A stretch of 35,506 nucleotides of DNA from Acidobacteriota bacterium (GCA_029263395.1 JAJCXO010000103.1:1-35506); one strand, 5' to 3'. Counted from the first letter of the stretch, positions 24,276 through 33,228 are shown. The notes: generated by a model from the letters alone, not told the origin. Numbers and translations: made by a program.

Positions 24276-24974
24276 GTGAGCCATACCCAACCACCGGTCG
24301 CCGTAGATCCTGAAGCACCTGTTCCAGGTGCTTCTCCAACGTTATGGCGGCATTTCAAAAGGAAACTGCTCGCCGGCCTGATTGTCCTGATACCTGCGAC
24401 CATTTCAGGCTTCATCCTCTACCAGCTCTTTCAATTCCTTGACGGCCTCTTCGCGCCGCTGATCAGGCGGGTGGTGGGCACTCAGATTCCAGGCACCGGC
24501 CTGCTGCTCACTTTGTTGGTGGTACTGACGCTGGGTTGGCTGTCGACCAACGTACTCGGTCGTCGACTCATCCAGTTGGCGGAACGGCTGGTAGCGCGCG
24601 TGCCGATCGGTCGATCGGTCTATTCAGCCAGCAAGAGCGTGCTCGAGATTCTCGCCGAACGTCAAGCCGATGCCTTCAAGCGCGTGGTATTGCTCGAGTA
24701 TCCCCGCAAGGGTATTTTTTCGCTTGCTTTCGTCACCGCCCAAGTACATTGGTCAGGGATCCACCCTGCGCTGGCCGACGCACGAACCGTGTTCCTGCCA
24801 ACCACTCCCAACCCTACCGGCGGCTACCTGATGGTTGTGCCACTGTCAGAGATGATCGACCTACCCATCACGGTCGAGGAAGGCGTGAGACTGGTGATCT
24901 CGGGCGGTATCCTGCTGCCAAAGTCGGTCGACCTCGGCAATAGGCCAGGAGCCGTGGTTCAGCCTAAGGAATAA
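24276..24974 (+). CDS. DUF502 family membrane protein
   Basis: 232 residues starting at GTG 24276, with GAGG 7 bases upstream. Two transmembrane helices (LAGLIVLIPATISGFILYQLF and GLLLTLLVVLTLGWLST) are followed by a soluble region with family-typical VPIGRSVYSASKSVLEIL, FKRVVLLEYPRKGIFSLAFVT, and VFLPTTPNPTGGYLMVVP. The DUF502 family has no established reaction in bacteria; plant homologues are LCV-like proteins. Its stop is 10 bases from the stop of the convergent CNNM-like gene, so both share a very short end region. Confidence 0.9.
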   Translation: MSHTQPPVAVDPEAPVPGASPTLWRHFKRKLLAGLIVLIPATISGFILYQLFQFLDGLFAPLIRRVVGTQIPGTGLLLTLLVVLTLGWLSTNVLGRRLIQLAERLVARVPIGRSVYSASKSVLEILAERQADAFKRVVLLEYPRKGIFSLAFVTAQVHWSGIHPALADARTVFLPTTPNPTGGYLMVVPLSEMIDLPITVEEGVRLVISGGILLPKSVDLGNRPGAVVQPKE

Positions 24975-24984
24975 CACGCCAACG

Positions 24985-26337
24985 TCATGTGCTCTTGCTG
25001 CTGCTGGCATCCAGAGGGACTCGCAAGAGCTCGAAGCTCACCCTGGAGACGCGCCGTTTCGACATCGCAAGAATGCGGACTCGGTACGGGGGAATCTCTA
25101 GCTGATCCCCAACGTCCGGAATGCGGCCGAAGCGGGAGACCACGAAGCCTGCGACGGTGTCTTCCTCGGTTCCCAGTTCTAGATCGAGGTGCTGGGCAGC
25201 CTCCGGTAGTGGGAGACTGCCTTCCATTTCGATCTTCTGGTCGCTCTCGTCATGAACCCGAGGTTCTACTTCGTCGAATTCATCGGGAAGGGGGCCAACA
25301 ATCTCTTCGAGGGCGTCCTCGAGAAACACCATGCCAACGGTCGTCCCGTGTTCGTCAACCACCATCGCGCAATGGGTGCGTTCCCCTTGCAGGTTCCGTA
25401 TCAAAGCCGAAATCAGGAGCGTATCGGGTACAACAGGAATGGGTCTGGCCAGCTCTGCGAGGCTTCGCTGCCCGTTGTCTTCCAACATCGAGACGAGGAT
25501 ATCCTTGGAGTGCACGATACCGACCGAGTTGTCCAGATCTGGATCCGCCACTGGGAAGCGCGAATGGCCGCTCTGGCGAATGATCGCCAGGTTCTCTTCA
25601 GCGCTCTGCCGAGTCGATACGTAGACGACGTCGACTCTCGGCAACATGATGTGCCTCACTCGCAAGTTCACCAGCCCAAGGATGTTCTCGCCGAAGGCCT
25701 GCTGGCGAACAGAGATCCGACCAGCGCGGGACGAAGCGCGCAAGATGGCCCTCAGCTCATCGACGTCGTGAACGCCATCGTGCTCCCCTTCGTCCTTCAA
25801 ACCGACAGCACGCAGCATGAGATTCGAGAGGGAGTTGATGAAAGCGATAAACGGCCTGAGTACGATGGTGAAGAGCCACAGCGGATAGCCGAGAGCCAAA
25901 ACCGTCGTCTCCGGGTTACGGATCGCCCATATTTTCGGCACCTGTTCGCCGACGATCACATGCAAGATAGTGATCACAGTCAGCGCCACAGCCAAGGCGA
26001 AGATGTGGAACCCGGTGCTATCTTGAACTGCGAATCCCAGCATCTCCGCACCCGAGAACAGCAGCGACGCAACGGCCGGTTCAGCCAGCCAGCCGAGGAT
26101 CAAGCTGGCCAAAGTGATGCCCAGCTGGCAGGACGACAGGTATAAATTGAGGCTTCCGAGAATGTCTTGAGCACGGGCTGCTCGGTGGTTTCCCTTGACC
26201 GCAAGAGCCTCGATGCGCGAAGCACGGGTTTTGACCAAAGCGAACTCGGCGGCGACGAAAAAACCGTTCAGTCCAACGAAGAGGGCAGTGGCCGCAAGCT
26301 TTACAAGTATCGCAGTCGACGTTGTTGGATCACTCAT
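24985..26337 (-). CDS. hemolysin-family / CNNM-like transporter-regulator (DUF21-CBS-CorC_HlyC)
   Basis: 450 residues. The N-terminal DUF21/CNNM transmembrane domain (about 1-190) contains LFVGLNGFFVAAEFALVKTRASRIE (shortened: GFFVAAEFALVKTRASR), the strongest family mark. A CBS pair follows (about 205-330: MLPRVDVVYVSTRQSAEENL, GHSRFPVADPD, VGIVHSKDIL, VVDEHGTTVGMVFLED), then a CorC_HlyC domain (about 345-430: TVAGFVVSRFGRIPDVGD). Members are linked to Mg2+ or Co2+ efflux and to membrane integrity; the hemolysin name is historical. The start has only a weak upstream site (AGG 11 bases away). It runs opposite to the plus-strand genes and in the same direction as the next two channel genes. 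Confidence 0.95.
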   Translation of the reverse strand: MSDPTTSTAILVKLAATALFVGLNGFFVAAEFALVKTRASRIEALAVKGNHRAARAQDILGSLNLYLSSCQLGITLASLILGWLAEPAVASLLFSGAEMLGFAVQDSTGFHIFALAVALTVITILHVIVGEQVPKIWAIRNPETTVLALGYPLWLFTIVLRPFIAFINSLSNLMLRAVGLKDEGEHDGVHDVDELRAILRASSRAGRISVRQQAFGENILGLVNLRVRHIMLPRVDVVYVSTRQSAEENLAIIRQSGHSRFPVADPDLDNSVGIVHSKDILVSMLEDNGQRSLAELARPIPVVPDTLLISALIRNLQGERTHCAMVVDEHGTTVGMVFLEDALEEIVGPLPDEFDEVEPRVHDESDQKIEMEGSLPLPEAAQHLDLELGTEEDTVAGFVVSRFGRIPDVGDQLEIPPYRVRILAMSKRRVSRVSFELLRVPLDASSSKST

Positions 26338-26401
26338 GAATGCGTCAACCTAGCACGTCTGAGGCAATATAGAGGATGTTTACCAAGAGGACTTCCTATC
26401 A

Positions 26402-27319
26402 TCATGACTCTTGTCCTGGGTTTTGAATCTGAACCACGATCGGTCCGAGTCCATCCAAATGCACGTCGCATTGTGGGAAGGCGACGGTGATGTCAGCAGC
26501 GCGAAAGGATTCGTCTACCTGAAACCGGACTTCGCTTTGTGCTCTGAGTTGGTCGAGCGGAGCCCGGACCTGGGTCCAGAAGAGAGACCTGAAGACTAGG
26601 GCATTGTCGCCAAAGTCCAGGAACAAGACCTCCGGAGCGGGTTCCTTCATCACACTCGTGCATTGTTTCAGCGCTTCTTCGAGCCGCCGCTTGACTTCGG
26701 CGACATCGGATCCGTAGGCGACGCCGATGTCCATGTGGGTGCGCATGACATTGTCGGACAACGTCCAGTTGAGAACCTTGTTCTCGAGAAGATTGCTGTT
26801 GGGCAGGATGATGTGGGTATTGTCACCGGAAACCACACGGGTACTGCGGGCGCCAATTTTCTCCACTCGACCATACAGTCCGTCAATGTCGATCAAGTCA
26901 CCGACCTTGACCGGCCGTTCCGCGATCAAGATGAGGCCACTAATAAAGTTATTGACAATGTTCTGGCTGCCGAAACCGACACCGATTGCCACGGCGCCAC
27001 CGAGAAAGGTGAACGCGGTCAGAGGAATATTGACCAACCGCAGCGCCCACAGACAAAAAGCGAGGATTAGGAAATAGAAGATCAAGGTCTGTATTGCGGC
27101 GACAGCTCCCTCAGCCAGGCGGAAACGCCTCAGTAGGCGGCGTCCAATGAGCCGACTGATCCAGCGTGAGGCCCACAGGCCGAGGATAACCAGGAGGATC
27201 GCGCCCCCGACCTTGCCGACGGTAATGGAGCTGCCTTCGACCGCCACGAGCTCATAGGTGAAGAAGGCAGCTACTCGTTGCCATCCTTCTACCAGCTGTT
27301 CTTGCAGATTTGCACCCAT
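26402..27319 (-). CDS. MscS-family mechanosensitive channel
   Basis: 305 residues with the canonical MscS layout: two to three transmembrane helices (GGAILLVILGLWASRWISRL, LIFYFLILAFCLWALRLV), then the pore helix AFTFLGGAVAIGVGFGSQNIVNNFISGLIL at about residues 123-150 (key part GGAVAIGVGFGSQNI). The beta domain (RPVKVGDLIDIDGLYGRV, VVSGDNTHIILPNSNLLENK) and the alpha/beta vestibule (IGVAYGSDVAEVKRRL) follow. It is complete, close to the E. coli MscS length of 286. Ribosome-binding site weak. It is one of four related channels in about 12 kb, and its gene is 72 bases downstream of the large channel gene in the same direction. Confidence 0.95.
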   Translation of the reverse strand: MGANLQEQLVEGWQRVAAFFTYELVAVEGSSITVGKVGGAILLVILGLWASRWISRLIGRRLLRRFRLAEGAVAAIQTLIFYFLILAFCLWALRLVNIPLTAFTFLGGAVAIGVGFGSQNIVNNFISGLILIAERPVKVGDLIDIDGLYGRVEKIGARSTRVVSGDNTHIILPNSNLLENKVLNWTLSDNVMRTHMDIGVAYGSDVAEVKRRLEEALKQCTSVMKEPAPEVLFLDFGDNALVFRSLFWTQVRAPLDQLRAQSEVRFQVDESFRAADITVAFPQCDVHLDGLGPIVVQIQNPGQES

Positions 27320-27391
27320 GCTTCTTGTCTTCCCTGGCTATCTTTCGTGTTTTGCAAGCACTCCCGACTTCATGCCAGGCTCTCCATGGCC

Positions 27392-29185
27392 TCAGGTTTT
27401 GGGTAGCGAAACCTGGTCGATCAGCTCCTCTGCTTTCCGGCGACCACCCATACCGAAGGAAAGGCCGAGGGCTAGCGCTGCGCCGAACAGAGCAGCGGCG
27501 ACCGCAATCATCACTATCTGCTCGCCAACGCCGAGTTGGGCAAGGCCCATGCTGACGCCAAGGAAGATGATGGCAACTCGAACTACGGGAACCGCAATGC
27601 GTGCTTGTGGCGCCTCGCCCAGGGCGTCGCCGACCAGCCGCGAGGCCAGTCCTGAAAGCGCCAACGCAACGAGGATCATGGCCACGCCTGCGATGAGGCT
27701 GGGCAAATAGCCGATGAGCGCACCCACCATGGTCGAGAGCTGGTCGAGCTGAAGGGTCGCCAATGCCTGCTCCGCTGTCAGGAGCAAAATGATCGCCATG
27801 ACGACCGTACCACCGGTTGCGGACAGCGCCGGCCGTCCCTCTTTGGGCGCTAGAAATGAGAGGCCGAACTGTTCAGGGTAGCGATCAAAACCGATACCTT
27901 TGAGAAACGCTTCGACGACTTCTCGCACAGCGCGAGCGACAGCGTAGCCGATAAACATGACGACGACTGCGACGAACATTAAGGGAACCGCCGTGAGCAA
28001 CCGCTCCAGCGTCGACTTGACAGGATCAGCGATGGCGCTGATGCTGAGACTGTCGACGGCTGCGACCAGCACCGAGACCAAGATAAAGAAGTAGACAACG
28101 GAACCTACGATCTCGGATAGGCGGCGTGAACCGAGATTCTGCGTCAGTTTTTTGGCGCGGCTATCGATGCCGGAGGCCGCTAAGAAATTGCTGACGACTT
28201 CGCGCACGATGGTCGCGATCATCTTGCCAATCAAGAACAGAATCAGGGCCGCGACGATGTTGGGGACAAAAGCGAGAGTCTTCCCAAGCATCGCAGTGAG
28301 AGGCCGGACCAGCGCAGTCTGTCCGAGTGCTTCCAGAAACGGCGGTAGGCCAAACAGCAAAACGAGGTAGAAGGCTAGCCTTCCGATGGTGACAGTCGGG
28401 CTGGTCGCCTCTTGGTCGTCCACGTCCTTCACCAGGTATTTGCCAGAGCGTTGATCGAACTTCGCGATCGTGAGCAGTTTTGTCAGACCGATCTTGACCA
28501 AGCTCGCAACGACCCAATAGGCGATCAAGATGACCAGTGCTTCGAGCAGGCTCGGGATGATCCCCGTAATCGAGCCGGCTACGTTCTGGAGAGGCTCGGC
28601 GACCATGTTGAGATCAAGGGCTTGGAAAAACGCGACCAAGCCAAAAAGCAGGATCGTCCATTTGACGAGCCGGCCAGCAACCTCGGCAATCGAGAGCGGT
28701 TCAGCCCCTTCACCTTGGTTCAGCAGGCCTGCCAAACCCCAGTCTTTGGCCGCTTTGTCGTCGATCTTGGTCAATTGCAGAAGTCTGCGAACAACGCGAC
28801 CGAGAATCATTGCCACCAGCCAGAAGATCAGAAGCACCAGCAAAGCTTTGGCCAAGCTGGGAATGGCCTGCGCCATCCGCTGCCACATCGGCAGCAGAGC
28901 CTGATGCCAGAGTTGCTCGCTCTGCTCAGCAACTCCCGTTGCGCCGCGTGTCATTGCATCGGCTGACTCGACAGTAGCGTCTTGCATGGCCGCAACCGTC
29001 TGACGAGCAGTTCCCGCTGGAGAGGGTACGGCGGGAACCGGGTCATCGGGCTCCACTATTTCTTCAGATCCTGTAGCTGGCGGTGGGGAAGAAGGATCCT
29101 GATCAGCGCCCTGAGCAAGGCTCATGGGAACGACTGACAGGGCTAAGAAGATTGCTACGAGACCGAGGGAAAGCTTGGCTCTCAT
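27392..29185 (-). CDS. large mechanosensitive-channel-like membrane protein with repeated conserved TM helix
   Basis: 597 residues with GGAG 6 bases before the ATG. A signal peptide (MRAKLSLGLVAIFLALSVVP, cleavage after LAQ near 25) and a proline/glutamate-rich linker (about 26-60) precede many transmembrane helices. A recurring unit of the pfam05552 type appears several times: IPSLAKALLVLLIFWLVAMILGRVVRRLL, IIPSLLEALVILIAYWVVASLV, VPNIVAALILFLIGKMIATIVREVV, VPLMFVAVVVMFIGYAVARAVREVV and LPSLIAGVAMILVALALSGLAS (each quoted only in part elsewhere). The MscS beta domain itself is not seen, so it may be a channel accessory or an unusual channel. It resembles the N-terminal half of the channel at 16840-17673. 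Confidence 0.87.
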   Translation of the reverse strand: MRAKLSLGLVAIFLALSVVPMSLAQGADQDPSSPPPATGSEEIVEPDDPVPAVPSPAGTARQTVAAMQDATVESADAMTRGATGVAEQSEQLWHQALLPMWQRMAQAIPSLAKALLVLLIFWLVAMILGRVVRRLLQLTKIDDKAAKDWGLAGLLNQGEGAEPLSIAEVAGRLVKWTILLFGLVAFFQALDLNMVAEPLQNVAGSITGIIPSLLEALVILIAYWVVASLVKIGLTKLLTIAKFDQRSGKYLVKDVDDQEATSPTVTIGRLAFYLVLLFGLPPFLEALGQTALVRPLTAMLGKTLAFVPNIVAALILFLIGKMIATIVREVVSNFLAASGIDSRAKKLTQNLGSRRLSEIVGSVVYFFILVSVLVAAVDSLSISAIADPVKSTLERLLTAVPLMFVAVVVMFIGYAVARAVREVVEAFLKGIGFDRYPEQFGLSFLAPKEGRPALSATGGTVVMAIILLLTAEQALATLQLDQLSTMVGALIGYLPSLIAGVAMILVALALSGLASRLVGDALGEAPQARIAVPVVRVAIIFLGVSMGLAQLGVGEQIVMIAVAAALFGAALALGLSFGMGGRRKAEELIDQVSLPKT

Positions 29186-29502
29186 TCTGTTCTCCAGTTC
29201 CGAGTTGGCTGATTGCCCGAGGGCGTTCTCGGATCGTCACCGAGAGACCACTGTCCTGTGCTTGTGCCCATAAAGACACCACCGGGTCGTCGTCGGTCAC
29301 ATCTATTGCCGGGCTGGCCCCGTCCTGGAAAGTAAAGATGTCGATTTCTTTTGCGAAAAAGTGACCAGAGCAGGGCATCCGGTGTTCTAGGTGAATGAGA
29401 GCGGCTAGTACGCAGTACCAGCCGCCATCTAAATGGAGCGGTCGCTGTGAAGTGTCCGGACACCTTGCATCCACCGTCTACCGCCTGATTCGGAGGAATT
29501 TC
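29186..29502. other. 317-bp divergent intergenic region with two inverted repeats
   Basis: No gene is supported. It lies between the large channel gene (minus) and the secreted barrel-like protein (plus). It contains a near-perfect inverted repeat of two 11-base arms (29401-29411 / 29415-29425, one mismatch, three-base spacer) and the perfect 12-bp palindrome GTGTCCGGACAC (29452-29463), 40 bases before the start of the plus-strand gene. Both suit operator sites. Confidence 0.55.
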
Positions 29503-31113
29503 ATGACTCTTAGATCAACGAACAGACTGTTCGCATATTCCATGGCCTGGCTACTCTTGGTTGGACCCATGAGTGCACTCGCCGAGACTTCTAAAGACGA
29601 GACCACTAAAGACCTATATCGCTGGATCGCTCCTACTGCTAAACAACAACTCGAAGCCGATCCATCGGAGATCCCAGCTGGGCAGGGAGCAATCTTCGCC
29701 CCGGCGATGACCCAGGGCGCGGATGAACCCGAGGTGATGGTTTTCCAGGGTGAGCAGCGCCTGGCATCGGGTCCAACAGGCAAGCGCATCATGGTCGCGC
29801 CGGGAACCTACCGCGTCCATGTCGGCAGTGGCGCGACCCATCAGATGGTCGCCAGTGACGTAACGGTCCGTAAGGGCGAAACCACCACCGTACCCGCAAA
29901 CTGGGGTGGTTTACGCATCGAGGTGGTTGATGAGGGAAACATTCCCAATCGCAACACCTATGAGTTGATCAGGATGCAAGACCGTGAGGTTCTCGGCACG
30001 GGTTATGGGGCGGACACGCTTCAATCCGAGACCCTGCAGACTTGGTTGCTGGAACCGGGCCTGTACCGCATCGTGCGCACCGGTGAGACCTACCGCGCAC
30101 GGAGTAACTTCGCAACCGTTGACATATCTGCCGGGGGTTTGGTTCATTTCAAGTTGGTCATCGACTCCAAGACCAGTGACTTTCGTGGTGCCGGTGTTGT
30201 TGATGCCGACGAATTCGTCGTGACGGCGGCAACCGGTGGCGAGAAGCGTTGGACCTCGCGGGCTCTTTTGGGTGGCGCGGTTTCGATCAACACAACCGAC
30301 AACGTCGTCGGTCAGCCGAACCAGGACGTGCTGTCCGGCACGGTTTTTTTCGACACTTACGTGAATTATCAGAACGGTCCTCATTTCGGCACCGGTATCT
30401 TCGAGATCGAGGAAGGTGTCGTTCGCGTCGACCCCGCACAAGGCAAGAGCTTGCCAACGCAGAAGGCGCAGGATCGGCTGCGCGCCGACGTCGTCTACAG
30501 TTTCTTTAAGAACGAACGTATCGGCCCGTACGCTCGATTCGGACTGATCACCAATATCTTCCCCAGCGACGTCTTGGTGACCGAGGACACCACGATCGCC
30601 TTCAATCGGCTCAATGGCGCTCGTGACGAGGTTTTTGTACCGGCCAACGGCGAATATCGGACTGCCGATTCCCTAGGATCGTTGCGTATTCGCGAAGGCG
30701 CAGGTCTCAACGTTCGCTTGGTTCGCAACCGTCGTGCAACCGCCAACTGGCGCTTCGGCGTTGGTTTGCGACAGAACTTGCTCGATGATTCGTTTGTCGA
30801 GATCGACGACCCGACGACTCCCGAACTTGATCTGTTCGAGCTCGATGGCTTCAGTGAAGAAGGTATCGAGACGACCCTGACCGCTAGCGTGCGCCTTGGG
30901 CGAAGCCTCTTATACATCACTGATCTCGAGGTCTTTGGTGATTTCAGCGAAGTCGACGAGCCAACAATCGACTGGCGCAACACCCTGAGCTACCGGCTCA
31001 CACGTTTCGCATCGCTGGACTACACCCTCGATCTACTACGTTTCCCGCAGGTGCTCGACGAGAATCAGATCACTCAGAACATCCTTCTGCGTTTCTCATT
31101 CAACATCCTCTAG
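29503..31113 (+). CDS. secreted protein with probable C-terminal outer-membrane barrel
   Basis: 536 residues from the ATG at 29503, chosen because GGAGG lies just upstream and a signal peptide begins there (NRLFAYSMAWLLLVGPMSALA, cleavage near residue 27); a longer frame from 29395 has neither. Residues about 75-230 look like two small beta domains (VAPGTYRVHVGSGA, LLEPGLYRIVRTGETY), similar to PEGA-like surface modules. The second half (about 245-536) alternates polar and hydrophobic residues as barrel strands do (VSINTTDNVVGQ, DRLRADVVYSFFKNERIGPYARFG, NWRFGVGLRQNLLDD, SLDYTLDLLRFP) and ends in LLRFSFNIL, close to an outer-membrane C-terminal signature though not ending in Phe. No named family recognised. 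Confidence 0.8.
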   Translation: MTLRSTNRLFAYSMAWLLLVGPMSALAETSKDETTKDLYRWIAPTAKQQLEADPSEIPAGQGAIFAPAMTQGADEPEVMVFQGEQRLASGPTGKRIMVAPGTYRVHVGSGATHQMVASDVTVRKGETTTVPANWGGLRIEVVDEGNIPNRNTYELIRMQDREVLGTGYGADTLQSETLQTWLLEPGLYRIVRTGETYRARSNFATVDISAGGLVHFKLVIDSKTSDFRGAGVVDADEFVVTAATGGEKRWTSRALLGGAVSINTTDNVVGQPNQDVLSGTVFFDTYVNYQNGPHFGTGIFEIEEGVVRVDPAQGKSLPTQKAQDRLRADVVYSFFKNERIGPYARFGLITNIFPSDVLVTEDTTIAFNRLNGARDEVFVPANGEYRTADSLGSLRIREGAGLNVRLVRNRRATANWRFGVGLRQNLLDDSFVEIDDPTTPELDLFELDGFSEEGIETTLTASVRLGRSLLYITDLEVFGDFSEVDEPTIDWRNTLSYRLTRFASLDYTLDLLRFPQVLDENQITQNILLRFSFNIL

Positions 31114-31208
31114 AGGTCTCGAATCGCTCAAGGCCGAACTCTTTTCAGCCCGTCCAAGAACGCCGGTTGTCGGGTCGCCCCCTGTGGGCTGCACGCGCAG
31201 CTGCGTAA

Positions 31209-31274
31209 CTCGCCTCGGCGCAGGCGAGAAACGGGTTTCTGCCAACACACCGCCACCGACCGAGGGTGGCGGTG
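31209..31274. terminator. two hairpins between convergent genes
   Basis: CTCGCCT/AGGCGAG (31209-31215 / 31222-31228) and CACCGCCACC/GGTGGCGGTG (31248-31257 / 31265-31274) are perfect stems in the 183-base gap between the stop at 31113 (plus) and the stop at 31297 (minus). Neither has a strong T-run, but position and stem strength suit a two-way transcript end. Confidence 0.5.
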
Positions 31275-31296
31275 CCTCCATCAAAGAACATCCGAT

Positions 31297-33084
31297 CTAC
31301 CCAAAAGCCGGCCTCCGCAGGTGGAAATCTGTCGCCTGCTGGTAGGCGTGGGCCAAGGCCAACACGGCGCTCTCACCGTTTAGCTGCCCCATGAAGGTGA
31401 TGCTGGTAGGGGTTCCATCACCGGCTCGGAAGCCGTTCGGCAATACAACGCAGGGGTGGCCGGTGAGATTGGTGAGCAGCAAGTTGTTGCCGCCGTACGA
31501 CGGGCTGACGTAGGCGTCGAGGCCACGCAAGGTGTGGTCCATCTCGCGCATCAGCAACGAACGGATGCGGTTGGCCCGCAGGTATTCGACCGCCGGGATG
31601 TGCTGCCCCTGACGGAAGACGTTGGGCCATGCATTGGTGATCTGACGCACCAACTGGTCGTCGCGACCACTGCGGGTCAAATCGTCGAAGGCACAAGCGG
31701 CCTCGGCGGTCAGGATCAAACCCAACGAGTCGATCGGATGCTGGTCGGGTAAGGCGATCGGAATCAACTCGACACCGAGGGCACGTAAGACGTCCAAGGT
31801 ACCGCGATCAAACGCTTGCCATTCGCGAATCCGAGCCTTGGCGGCGTCATCGGCGCCCTCAAAATCTTCGGTCCGATCCTGTTCGAACAGGTCCGCGAGG
31901 TAGCCGACCCGTAAGGTGCGCGGGTCGCTGGCGTGCGGCCATTGGAATGGACCGTCCTGAGCGGTCGGGTCGAGGCCGTCCGCACCCTCGATAGCGTGAA
32001 ACACCAACGCACAATCCTCTACCGAACGAGCGATCGGACCGATCTTGTCCATCGACCATGACAACGCCATCGCCCCGTGGCGACTGACCCGCCCAAAGGT
32101 TGGCCGCAGCCCGGTCACCCCGCACCGCGTGCAGGGTGAAACAATCGAGCCCAAGGTCTCGGTGCCGATGCCAAACCCAACCAATCCAGCAGCGGTTGCC
32201 GACGCCGAGCCGGCCGACGATCCACTCGAGCCCTGCTCGAGGTTCCAGGGGTTCTTGGTCTTGCCGCCGTACCAGACGTCTCCCCAGGCCAAGGCACCCA
32301 AGGTCAGTTTGGCCACCAACACTGCCCCCGCCTCCTCAAGTCGCCGCACTACCGTAGCAGTCTCCTCGATCTGCTGATCCTGGTAAGGCTTGGCGCCCCA
32401 AGTGGTGCGATATCCCGGCACCGCCAGTAGATCCTTGGCACCCCACGGCACCCCGTGGAGCGGCCCTCGGTAGTGGCCCGCCGCAATCTCGCGATCGGCC
32501 TTCTCCGCCTGTTCCAGCGCCAGATCACGGGTGAGGCTGATCACACATTCGAGCTGCGGGTTATACCGTTCGAGACGCTCGAGGTAGAGGCGTGTCAGCT
32601 CGACCGAAGACACCTCACGGGACCGTAGCAGTCGCGCCAACTGCGACACCGGTGCAAAGGCCAGGTCGGCGTCTGATGTCGGACGCTGAGCGGCGGCAGT
32701 CTCGGTGAGCGAAATCCCTCGACGCGGATGGGGTCCCGACGGCGTCACCGCCTGAAACATCACCGCCGGTGCCACTTCGTTACCGAGGTTGACTTGGCGG
32801 TTCGCCTCAAATCCAGCCACCAACTCGTTGATGCCATCGAGCATCAGCTCGCGCTCCTCCGGTGTGAGCTCGACACCGGCAATCCACTCCGCCTGGCCCA
32901 ACATTTCGGCCGTGACCTTTGGCGCCTCGGCCGCCAGGGCTGCCACTGCCCGACCGAAAACTGCGTTGCCGATGCCGATCCCGGCCATCAACTTCAAAAC
33001 CCCGCGCCGCGCGAGACCGCGCGAACTCATGTTGGACCACGAACCCATGTTGGATCGCGAACCGATGGTGGACGTCGTGCTCAT
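31297..33084 (-). CDS. Tat-exported amidase-signature family hydrolase
   Basis: 595 residues from the ATG at 33084, which has GAGGAG 6-8 bases upstream; the frame stays open to 33672 only because it runs antisense through the ygeW-like gene. A twin-arginine signal (ARRGVLKLMAG around 25-35) suggests export as a folded protein. The amidase signature domain (about 140-595) has the Lys-Ser-Ser set: Lys217 (VPWGAKDLL), the Ser pair in GSSGSSAGS (about 286-293) and the likely nucleophile Ser313 in GTETLGSIVSP. The usual Arg of the GSIR motif is Val here. Amidases of this family cut C-N amide bonds in amides, ureides or peptides. Being divergent from ygeW suggests work on a carbamoyl or amide compound from outside the cell. 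The N-terminus contains a short repeated motif, listed separately. Confidence 0.9.
   Translation of the reverse strand: MSTTSTIGSRSNMGSWSNMSSRGLARRGVLKLMAGIGIGNAVFGRAVAALAAEAPKVTAEMLGQAEWIAGVELTPEERELMLDGINELVAGFEANRQVNLGNEVAPAVMFQAVTPSGPHPRRGISLTETAAAQRPTSDADLAFAPVSQLARLLRSREVSSVELTRLYLERLERYNPQLECVISLTRDLALEQAEKADREIAAGHYRGPLHGVPWGAKDLLAVPGYRTTWGAKPYQDQQIEETATVVRRLEEAGAVLVAKLTLGALAWGDVWYGGKTKNPWNLEQGSSGSSAGSASATAAGLVGFGIGTETLGSIVSPCTRCGVTGLRPTFGRVSRHGAMALSWSMDKIGPIARSVEDCALVFHAIEGADGLDPTAQDGPFQWPHASDPRTLRVGYLADLFEQDRTEDFEGADDAAKARIREWQAFDRGTLDVLRALGVELIPIALPDQHPIDSLGLILTAEAACAFDDLTRSGRDDQLVRQITNAWPNVFRQGQHIPAVEYLRANRIRSLLMREMDHTLRGLDAYVSPSYGGNNLLLTNLTGHPCVVLPNGFRAGDGTPTSITFMGQLNGESAVLALAHAYQQATDFHLRRPAFG
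33011..33060 (-). repeat. 18-bp tandem duplication inside the amidase signal-peptide n-region
   Basis: On the minus strand the coding bases for GSRSNM and GSWSNM (residues 8-13 and 14-19) are near-identical 18-base units, and a third partial copy (SSRG) follows. The duplication lengthens the n-region ahead of the twin arginines without breaking the frame. Coordinates are approximate. Confidence 0.7.
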
Positions 33085-33137
33085 CCTCGTCTCCTCATGG
33101 CTGATCATTCCCGAGTTGGCTACAAATATATCCGTCG

Positions 33138-33165
33138 TCGACAGCCCGCAGGATGGCTTTATGCT
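33138..33165 (+). promoter_or_regulatory. candidate promoter of the ygeW-like gene
   Basis: TCGACA (33138-33143) and TATGCT (33160-33165), with a 16-base spacer, resemble -35 and -10 boxes for the housekeeping sigma factor (5 of 6 and 4 of 6 matches). Transcription would begin near 33172, so the leader would contain the three tandem repeats before the start codon. Weak matches; tentative. Confidence 0.3.
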
Positions 33166-33187
33166 CGGATATGATCGCTCGCATCGT

Positions 33188-33228
33188 ATCGTCCAAACTG
33201 AATCGTCCAAACCGAATCGTCCAACTGA
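33188..33228 (+). repeat. three tandem 14-bp repeats just upstream of the ygeW-like start
   Basis: ATCGTCCAAACTGA (33188-33201), ATCGTCCAAACCGA (33202-33215) and the 13-base ATCGTCCAACTGA (33216-33228) lie end to end, and the last one abuts the GAGG site 9 bases before the ATG. They would be in the 5' leader if the candidate promoter is right. Confidence 0.88.

Noticed and set aside
25252-26145. 297-codon plus-strand frame opposite the CNNM-like gene
   Set aside because: Antisense to a gene with clear DUF21, CBS and CorC_HlyC domains; no ribosome-binding site.
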